Shown here one piece after another: positions 31,950-40,739 of a stretch of DNA of 64,000 nucleotides. Below the pieces are notes generated by a model that was not told the origin of the DNA, made no database searches, and was given only the letters and a program-made list of their open reading frames with translations. Every line of letters starts with the position of its first letter. Position 1 is the first letter of the stretch. This DNA comes from Halocaridina rubra (lineage: Eukaryota > Arthropoda > Malacostraca > Decapoda > Atyidae). The position numbers and the translations under genes were made by a program. The stretch is from NCBI GenBank assembly GCA_037179515.1, contig JAXCGZ010005709.1, positions 80,001-144,000 on the forward strand. The letters are read 5' to 3'.

Positions 31950-32910
31950 TTAAATATGAACCTAGGTCCCCCACCAATGCTAAAAATAAATAATCTAAAA
32001 CATAGAAAAATAGGATGAAAGTCATCCAAATGGGTAGGGTGACCACGGGCATTGTCCAACACTAGCAGCACCTTAAAGGGCTGACCCTTGGCAGCACAGT
32101 ACCTTTCCACTTCTAGCAAAAAATGGTTGCTGAACCAGTCCTCACATAACTGAAGGGTTATCCAAGCCTTCTTGTTCGACTTCCAGATGACATGCAGTTT
32201 ACCCTTTCAAATATCCTTGAGTGCCCTTTGTGAAGTAAACTAACAAGGGCTTCAGCTTGAAGTCTCCAGCAGCATTAGCCCCAAAAAGCAAAATCAGTCT
32301 CTCCTTGCTGACTTTATGGCTTCCAGAATAAGCCAGACTCATCCACGTTAAATACTTGTTTAGCAAGTTAACCCCCTTCCTTATTTATTTCTACTAACAT
32401 ACTGGGAAACTCTTTTGCTGCTTTCTCATCACACTAGCAGCTTCACCTTTTGCCCTTAGGTTATGCAAATTAGCACAAGCCTTCAACCACATAAACCAAC
32501 CCCCTACTGGCCACAAACTCTTTACTTTCACTCCCTTCCACTTTTCCCCTTTTCGTGGCATCGAACAATCTTTTAGATTTTTTCTGTATCAACATGAGAC
32601 TCATTGGGATACGCCGCTGATGCTGGTCATCCAGCCAAAGCACTACCAACCTCTGCATCTCGATCATAGAGCCACTTTGCTGCTTAGTAATCACAGTGGA
32701 CATCATAGGAGAATAACCTTTCACACGTTCAAATATGCAATCTCTATCCTTAATAATCGTCGCCACGGTTGAATGAGCTAACCCCAGTAAGCGGCAAATG
32801 TTCATAGCACTTTCTCCCTTTTCCTAGTTTTTCACTATTTCAACTTTAATTTCCATGGCAATGGTTTTCCATTTGTTTGCAGCACTACCATAAAAAAATC
32901 ACAACTACGC
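31950..32910 (-). pseudogene. Tigger family 2 transposase, stop codons and C-terminal deletion
   Basis: The minus-strand order is EIKVEIVKN-stop-EKGESAMNICRLLGLAHS (first helix-turn-helix), then VITKQQSGSMIEMQRLVVLW and RRIPMSLMLIQ (CENP-B type DNA-binding half). Next comes VFNVDESGLFWK with the first catalytic Asp (about 32345), then KVLLVLDNARGHPTHLDD with the second (about 32050). Directly afterwards the frame enters the 3' terminal sequence, so the third catalytic Asp and the tail are deleted. The motif order matches Tigger transposases known from vertebrates and invertebrates. Confidence 0.8.
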
Positions 32911-33359
32911 TTGGGAGGAATAGTACAGGTCAATAGCGTGTGAACACAAGCAAAACCAACAAGAGAGCAGATGAGCTTAGAACAATATGGCATACGAGAG
33001 TAAACTGAGAGATGCTTTTTCTTCCCAGTCTAAAGCTGTATGACGACATATTCCTTTGCGACACTCAAACTATTCTGCATGAAGATCGTATATATGGCTA
33101 TGTATATTGCTATTTTGTAAATAAATTTAATCTAATTCCTTCAAATAACCAAATATATAAGTAAATAAATAAATTACACCATTAACTTGATATATACGGA
33201 TACAACAATGCTGCATGACAATGTATACGTCTGCCACCTTCAACAAACTGTTCAGCATAAGATCGTATTTATGGTTACCTGTTTGGTAATTTTGAAAATA
33301 AAATCAATATAATTCCTTCACATAACCAAATACATAAACAAATAAGTAAATAAAGCCAT

Positions 33360-33484
<125 letters not shown>

Positions 33485-33560
33485 GAATAAAACAGTGCTG
33501 CTAGCAGTGTATTCGTCCGCCACGCTCACCAACTGTTCAGTGCGCGAATGAATGCTAAAG

Positions 33561-33863
33561 TAAGTAACGAGTACAGTACAATGTAAGAAATTATATATCA
33601 ATACTCATATGCTGTATTACAGTAATATTCAAGTTTAATGAACTACACAAGTTAAAAGAAGGTTAAAAACTTATTTTCTCTCATATAGAAATAGTGACAA
33701 CGTGCTGCTCTTAACCATGTTAGACATACAGCTGAAATAATTATCATAACTCATTACCAAGTTATTTTATGACATGCATTTCCCATGTGCTTTTAAAAAG
33801 TTGCAATAATGTTAGGCTTGTTTACAAGACATTAAGAAAAGTTGTAATATTAATGAAGCTTAC
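33561..33863. other. Unassigned intron sequence
   Basis: Short AT-rich stretch with nothing recognised. Confidence 0.4.
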
Positions 33864-33985
33864 CGTAAGAGATTTTCAACATCATTTATACCCTTTTTTG
33901 TTGTAAGTTCTAGCTTCTTCATCCAAAACTCACAACTGCAGTTCTCAGAAGATGATATTTGCTTCTTTAGAAAATCACACACTTC
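33864..33985 (-). CDS. Host gene exon 5
   Basis: 122 nt. It enters in phase 0 and leaves with two bases (CG) of an Arg codon completed by exon 6. It encodes EVCDFLKKQISSSENCSCEF and on to GINDVENLLR. Acceptor ACCATAG, donor GTAAGC. Confidence 0.8.
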
Positions 33986-34871
33986 CTATGGTTATATTGA
34001 CGTATTTGTATTCACATCTTCAACTTTGAAAATGATGGAACTTTCAATTACTTTAATAAAAGGGATATTAAAAGCAAGACCAAGAGATATTAAAATCAAG
34101 AAACAATTGTAAAAATGCCATTAATACTGTTTGAAAGGTTTTGTAATCTAGTTGTATACCAAAAACTCTTATAAGAAATATAACTTGTTTTGAAATTAAA
34201 TAAGTCATGCACCTGTGTGATTGATGATCTTAATAATATACTCATTGCTAAAGCATATTTAACAGATATCTTATTAACATATTTATGAGTACAATATTAA
34301 TAACTGATAATTATCATAGAGAAATACTTATTTTCATAATGAACACAGGGTTAAATGAAAACGTAATTTCACATGATTTGTGCACACAAGCAGGTGAAGT
34401 TTCAGCAATTTGTTTACAGTAGTTTTTCCCTTGTTCCGCAAAAATAAAGAGCAGATTGAGAGTAAGTGATAGAAGCTTTTAGGGAGCAAGGGATGCAATT
34501 ATTCTGTACAAGTGCTACCATGCCACAAAAGTAGAGTCATGCACACATAATCTCTGTATAGCAAACATTAGGTAATACAGGCGAGTTCTACGAACTGACT
34601 AATCTGTTCATGAATAAATTCCATCTTCTTCAAAAATGTTCCATCAGGGCACATTAATTTTATTTTTCATGAGAAAAAACTCTTCCATTTGCATAAAATA
34701 CTAGCCACCACCTTTCAAAAAAACAATTAAAACACACAAATACGCTAGTGTAACAATCAATCTGATATTTTAAAAAGAACTTCAGTATATTTAGGCCAAA
34801 TGTGTACTCAATGAATTCAAGGTTTTTAAACATATTTTCAACAAACAAACAAAGAAAGAAATATAATACTA
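33986..34871. other. Unassigned intron sequence
   Basis: AT-rich intron sequence with no recognised feature. Confidence 0.4.
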
Positions 34872-35039
34872 CAGGGGGTTCACGATTTATGAAAGGGTTT
34901 CATTCCTGGCAGCTGCCGTAATCCGGATTTCATTGTAAGTCGGAGCACACCTAAATTCGAACCTATCTCCCCCACAAATGCTAAAAATAAGTACTCTAAC
35001 ACATAGAAAACAAATCTAAATTTTTAATCTAAGACATAA

Positions 35040-35365
35040 AAATAGTAAAAGTACACTATACAGTATTGCTTACCTTTACTACTGTGGTTGATCATGGCAC
35101 CAATCGCCCGTTGCGATACTACAGCTGAAGGGTCTTTTGGACTTAATGGGCCTGTCCAGGACAGTTCGATGTTAAGTCTTCCTTCAGTTACATCAACACC
35201 GAATATTTTTAGATAATCATTACACATGTCTTATTATCCCTTCACATCTGACAAGTTACAATAACCCCCATCTCTGTTTCTCTTTATATTTTCTTCGTGC
35301 CCAGGCCCCATGAGGGTAGATTTTTTTTTTTTTTTTTAGCCCATCCTGGTGTCACAATCATAAAA
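35040..35365 (-). repeat. Dispersed repeat D1 with short conserved ORF
   Basis: The minus strand matches 62605-62880: the order CACCAGGATGGGCT, A-run, GGGCACGAAGA, AGAGAAACAGAGATGG, CTTGTCAGATGTGAAG is shared, and a stretch around TGAAGGAAGACTTAACATCG is identical. It encodes VTEGRLNIELSWTGPLSPKD in the ORF 35024-35227. The element type is unknown; the A-runs next to CACCAGGA suggest a retroposon end. Confidence 0.6.
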
Positions 35366-35984
35366 AAAAAAAAAATCTGAATAACTTCAGCCTCCATATC
35401 TCCATATCCAATTTAGGGTCGAACGGTTTAACACCAGCGAATTAGCACAAGAATTAGTGGGGGACACTTCTTCCCCCTTTCCCATATGCTCAGCATTTAC
35501 CTATCTTTTTGCTTCCTCCTGAATCAAAAGGAGGCTCACTGGGATGTGCCGTCAATGCTGGTCATCCAGCCAAAGCACTAATGACATCTTTCTTTTAATC
35601 ATGTTGAAGTATGTAATCACAGTGAATGAGCACAATAAAAATATGGCAGACGAGAGATTGAGAAGCAATGCGTTTACAATGATGCTTCTCTCAAAAATGC
35701 ATTCTTATTGTTTTTATTGCGCTGTCCTTTTGGTTTCTCTCTTTCTCCAAAATCTTTTATTTCTTCTTGTTTTATGAAAATTAACTGATGCTGGTCTATT
35801 GTTGGATAGCTGTTTATCACTTTTCATTTCTGTTTCCATTTGGAGTAAATTTTTAAACTTGGCTTTTCTTGTACTTCATTTATCCAATCGCTAAAATTAT
35901 TACTTTTAATTTTCCTTTTCATATCTTGTTTCGTAATAGATATCAGTTCTTCATAGGTGATATTTACTTTATCCAAAAATACTT

Positions 35985-36180
35985 TCCCCCTGAGGGAGGG
36001 GGGCTAGAATACTTCCTGTGTTCTCCTGCAAGTCGTAAGAGTCGACTAAATGGCGCGGAGCGAGGGGACTGGAAATCCCTTCCTCTGGGTTTTCTCATTC
36101 CAGGGAGTCAGAGTATTTTGTCTTGACTCAGCCACTCCCCTTATTAGGGGAAAATGGCTAAAGTACCGAATATAGAGATA
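35985..36180. repeat. GC-richer unassigned segment
   Basis: The segment CTGAGGGAGGGGGGCTAGAA ... GTCGACTAAATGGCGCGGAG ... TGACTCAGCCACTCC is strikingly less AT-rich than the surrounding Tigger remnant. It is probably an inserted repeat. No second full copy in the window. Confidence 0.3.
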
Positions 36181-36972
36181 AATACTTTAGTTGGTATTGC
36201 CCAATAATCCATTTTCATGTTTCATTTTTAGGCTACTACTTTTTCATGAGCTTGTTTCTTTGATTTTCTTCTTTATACTTGACGACATATCCAAAAGGCC
36301 AACCTCAACAATCTTTTTTGCATAAAGATTGTATTTATGCTATGTATTTGGTTTATTTGTAAATAAATTAAAATTAATTCCTTCAAATAACCAAAAACAT
36401 AAATACTGTAAATAAATAAATAAAACCATCAACTTGATATACAGTATACTTATACAACAATGTCACTTGACTATTCTTTCACCAAGCGCAACAAACATTT
36501 TCACATAAAGATCGTATTTATAGCTATGTATCTGGTAATTCTGTATACAAATTAAATCTAATTCCTTCAACTAGCCAAAAACATGAAACAACTATATCAA
36601 TAAAACCAATAACTTGATATATACGTTTACAACAATGCCGTGTGACTATTCTTTCACCAACTTCAACAAACTATTTTGCATAAAATAGTATTTACAGCTA
36701 TGTGTTTGGTAACTTTGCAAATAAATTCAATATAACCAAATACTGTACATAAACAAATAAATAAAGCCATTAACTTTATGTATACTATACAGCTGTGCTG
36801 TTACTGTGTATTCATTCGCCATACTCACAAACTGTTCAACGCAGTTTGAATTTACCACAAAAGCAAGGTAGGTAGAAAAATTTATTTATTAATAATTCAT
36901 TAATTATTTATTGGCCTCTGTTGTAACGGTGGAACATCGAAACCCGGAACATCGTAAATCGGGTACCCCCTG

Positions 36973-38187
36973 TATACTATGAGGAAGAATAAGATATACA
37001 AACTTAAGTAACTGTATCTGTATTTGCCATAGACTGTATATGTGGTATTTACCTAATTTCTAAAACTGCATTCACAGAAAAGAGCCTTATGCTTGCGATT
37101 CCCCATCTCCTGGTCAGTTTTACTCTTTTACTCACTAAAAGTTATCATATCTTTCTTTAAGACTATGAATGCATTTAGCATTTCTCCTTTACAAGTTCCA
37201 ATTATCAGCTATTCTCACACTAAAAAATTAATTGTTCACATCCTTAAAAGAAGCTTTTTAAGAAATCTTAACATTATGACCTCAAGTTCTAGACTACAAC
37301 ACCAAAGTATAGCTCTCTTTCCAGTCTTTCCATTACCATATTCTCCCTTTCTCTTCTAGCTTCAAGTGGTGGCATGTCTAATTCCTTCAACCTCTCCTCA
37401 TAACTGAGTTTACGCCTCTCTGTTTACCAGTTCATAGCATCTATTTCAACTTTCACCAATTTGTATATATGTAAGTGGCTGGGTAATCAAAACTAACCAC
37501 TTTAATATGAGGGGAAAATGCAAAAGCTACGAGTATGCATATGAGGCTCATATGCATCCAAGTTGGAGTTTATCTGAGCCCAGTAAAATGATGAACTCCT
37601 TAAAGAGGCTCCTCTACACTCAAGACCCGAAAAGAGGAAAGGGGGAGAGGATATTCTATCACTAATCTATTTGCAAGCAGACCAGGACATTAATTCTTAC
37701 TAAAATAATAGTGTGCATCGACCTAACTTATTTTATTCTAAAACAATTATTCATTAAAATTTGCAACCTAGATTGTCAGGATATTGATATACCATTATAC
37801 AGTAGCACCATTAAAGAATGATTTATGCAACAATACATTTTTAAAATATTTGTGCATCAAAACAAACATAATACTGAATTGTCAAAACCAATGGTTGTAT
37901 ATTATGAATCTAGATATCTATACAGGGTGTTCACCTCGACTTTAAAAGCCCCTCAGTCACTATGAGAAATTATTTACTAACACTGTCAACACACTTGGAA
38001 GACAAATTATACCCTCTAGAAATGGAGCCCAATTTTTACAATTATTTATTATTCATTAATTATCCATGGTATTCTAAAATATTTAGTTAAAAATTTTAGT
38101 TAATAAAATGTAGAAAATAAAAAGAGCATATTAGAAGCTAATATGGAATTCATGCTCATAATGGTCACCCAGTACAACAAAGCTTAC
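36973..38187. other. Unassigned intron sequence
   Basis: 37090-37440 is pyrimidine-rich and gives, on the minus strand, weak echoes of a LINE C-terminus (SYEERLKELDMPPLEARRER from about 37412 to 37355). This is probably a small decayed CR1-like 3' fragment. The rest is unassigned. Confidence 0.35.
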
Positions 38188-38352
38188 CAATGCTAGTGCT
38201 ATTTCCTCTTGGCTCTTCTTAATATCCCTTTGTATATCCTGCTTCTCAAGTTTCACTCGCTTCAGTTCTCTATCTATATTTTTAACTATTTCTCCTAATT
38301 CTTCTGGGTCATCATCTGCACCATCTACTTCATCAATTACCATGAGGTCATC
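38188..38352 (-). CDS. Host gene exon 4
   Basis: 165 nt, 55 codons, phase 0 at both ends. Acceptor TTTGTCACAG, donor GTAAGC, both strong. The acidic start DDLMVIDEVDGADDDPEE is followed by a clear coiled-coil segment (ELKRVKLEKQDIQRDIKKSQ). This is the largest exon and the best query for family identification. Confidence 0.85.
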
Positions 38353-38520
38353 CTGTGACAAAATTTATATACTTGCAAAATTGTTTATGATGACAAAAAA
38401 CATTTCCAGTACACATTTTTAGACACTCAACACCTGTTGTGACCATTCTTAAGTGCAAATAAGAAAATTATTATACCGGTGCGATGCATTAATATCTTGT
38501 ACAATAATCAAGCAACCCTT

Positions 38521-38645
38521 TATCTCCAAGGAGCTAAGAGGAGTAATTAAGGTATGTGTGGATCGTGGAAAATGCGTGTTTCTTGGCTTGGCCACCCCCT
38601 ATACAAGGAAGAATGGGGCCAAGTACATAGATAGAAAATTGTGCA
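38521..38645 (+). repeat. Solo 3' end of the 20236-20760 LINE family
   Basis: CCAAGGAGCTAAGAGGAGTA ... GGCTTGGCCACCCCCTATAC matches the minus strand of 20236-20330 with moderate divergence. It is an extreme 5' truncation with no coding sequence. Confidence 0.6.
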
Positions 38646-39659
38646 AGTAAAATGGCAGCATAAAACCATGATACATAAAATCTTTACCATTTGAACATGG
38701 ATTGCATTTTCAGGTAGTTGCATTGAAATATAATATTACTGACTTTGAAGGAGAGGCTAAAGTATGATTTGTAAATAATTAGTATTTTGCAATACATTCA
38801 ATACCTGGTATCACTCCCGTAACAATCCCAGCTGTATTTTACTCACATGGCCTGAAGTGGAGACTCCTAGAGAGGAGACGGCTATATAATAGTTAAGAAA
38901 GACTTCAAAGAAATTTTAGTCAGCATAAAAAACTATATATGCAGAGCAAGAAATAAGACAAAAGTTAGAGAGTAAAGAGAGGGAAATTGATATACTCAAA
39001 GAAATTATAAACATTTGGAATTGAGAAATAAAACATAAGAGAAGGAAAGAAAACAACTTGAAAAAGAATTAAGAAGTTTGAAGGAGAAACGGAAGAGGTG
39101 AAAAATAAGGGTACAAAATAATATAAAAATAGTTGGATGATAGCCTAATGAATTAAATATTAGTACATTGGATCTTCTGAAATGGATGGAACAGCACCTT
39201 GGAATGTACAACAAAAGAAAAATATTGAATAGCTTCATAGAGATCTTCAGGGGCTAAATACACACCTGGAGAGCATTACAAAAGCGTTGTCAGATGTATT
39301 TACAAAAATATAGCAATAAAAGTAGGCAATGAAAGAAGTAGTACTGGAAAATGTGGATACAGATGATTACAAGACAACAGTATTACAAAAAATATGTGAC
39401 TGAGAGAGCAAGCCTTTGATCAAACAAGCATCGATAAAAGAGAAGGCAAGTGATAATCTAAGGCAAATATGCACCTCAAGAGTTAACATGACAAGGGAGA
39501 CACAAAGGAGACAAACTGAGTCACTAAATAGCACTTATATGGAGATATAAAAATTCTGTGTGAAGGTAAATTAGAAGTTTTTCTCTTTTCTTTTTTTTTT
39601 CTTTTTTTTTTCCTCTTTCTCGTCTTCTTTCTATATTCTGTGAGAGGGAGAACATAAAA

Positions 39660-40739
39660 ATGAAGCCATCTCTGTCCCAAACCTCTCCCACCCATGGGGC
39701 GGGAGAAGGGGTAGTCATCAGAGGACTTAAACAGAGAATCAAGAAGTTAGAGGAAATGGTTACAAGCCTTGATGATAAAATTCGGAATATGGATGGAGAA
39801 ATGAAAGAGAATGAAACACTCAGAGAACAAATAAGATCTTTGGAGGAAGCAAATAAAGCACAAGGGCAGGAGAGAAAGGAACTAGAAAAAAGAATAAAGA
39901 AGCTGGAAGGGGAAAAGAGTCAACTAGAATCTAGAATTTCTAATCAAGAAGATAAAAACAAACAGCTAAATGACAACCTAAAGGAATTAGATGTTAGTTC
40001 ACTGCTATCTTCTGAGAGAGACGAGATTGCTGCTTGGAATGTTCAGATTAAGGAAAACATTGAACAGTTCAGAAAAGAGTTCCAGGAGCTGAATATGGAA
40101 AATGAAGCCATGAAAACGTCCTTTGCTGATGCACTAAAGGGGAATGTGGCAGTAAAAGAGGCTGTAAAGGTGGTGGCACTGGAAAACATACAAACAGTTG
40201 ACTATAAAGAGACAGTAATCGAAAAAATGAAAGACGTTGTGATGGAAAGGGCAAACCCACTCATCAGACAGGCACTTGATAAGGAGAAGACAGTGGTAAT
40301 CTCAGGCATAAGTGAATCCCAGGAGCCAACATGGCAGGGGAGACTTGAAGAAAATAAAGCTAGGGTTGTAGACCTGATAAGAAAGCTTGGAGTAGTATGT
40401 GGTCCTGAGGATATTGTAAACATACACCAACTAGGTAAATATTCGAGGGAAGGAAAGCCGAGACCAACAAAAGTAACCTTTGAGAGAGGGGAGACATGTA
40501 GGGAAATATTGTTGAGAAAAAAAAGTCTAAAAGACCTTCAAGAATGCAAAGAAGTGTTCATTAGACGATACAGAACACAGGAAGAGATGGGAAAGATCAA
40601 AAACTTGTTGCAAGAGGCAAGAAGGTTAAATGATGAAAGAAATGAAGAAGAGAAGAAAAATTTTCGTTACGGAATACTTCCAGACAAAGGGGAGATAAAG
40701 AAGATAATGACAGAAGATCAGGGGATGGGGCCTCATTAA
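39660..40739 (+). CDS. LINE ORF1 protein (coiled coil plus RRM-like domain)
   Basis: 359 residues. ORF1 proteins of LINEs bind the element RNA and act as nucleic-acid chaperones in the ribonucleoprotein particle. Residues about 20-110 are a long coiled coil (KKLEEMVTSLDDKIRNMD, KELEKRIKKLEGEKSQLESR), consistent with trimerisation. Residues about 200-320 look like the RRM-like and C-terminal domains of L1-type ORF1 proteins: VVISGISES, VVDLIRKLGVVCGPEDIV, RPTKVTFE, then EVFIRRYRTQEEMGKI. The ATG at 39660 is the first in frame and follows a purine-rich leader. The stop TAA at 40737-40739 lies inside the open part of the ORF2 frame. No CCHC zinc knuckle seen. Confidence 0.85.
   Translation: MKPSLSQTSPTHGAGEGVVIRGLKQRIKKLEEMVTSLDDKIRNMDGEMKENETLREQIRSLEEANKAQGQERKELEKRIKKLEGEKSQLESRISNQEDKNKQLNDNLKELDVSSLLSSERDEIAAWNVQIKENIEQFRKEFQELNMENEAMKTSFADALKGNVAVKEAVKVVALENIQTVDYKETVIEKMKDVVMERANPLIRQALDKEKTVVISGISESQEPTWQGRLEENKARVVDLIRKLGVVCGPEDIVNIHQLGKYSREGKPRPTKVTFERGETCREILLRKKSLKDLQECKEVFIRRYRTQEEMGKIKNLLQEARRLNDERNEEEKKNFRYGILPDKGEIKKIMTEDQGMGPH

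Larger units (their letters stand above)
34872..36972 (-). mobile_element. Tigger family 2, copy F, with an inserted repeat
   Basis: Both termini are visible: CAGGGGGTTCACGATTTATG at 34872 and, inverted, CAGGGGGTACCCGATTTACG at 36972, each next to TA. The transposase is reduced to a remnant at 35530-35640 matching the RRIPMSLM / DDQHQR part of copy H on the minus strand. Three to four 5' subterminal repeats of about 165 bp fill 36290-36790. A separate repeat is inserted at about 35040-35365. Confidence 0.7.

Noticed and set aside
37090..37440. Minus-strand LINE C-terminus echo (SYEERLKELDMPPLEARRER)
   Set aside because: Probably a small CR1-like 3' fragment, but too short and too decayed to give borders or a confident separate entry.
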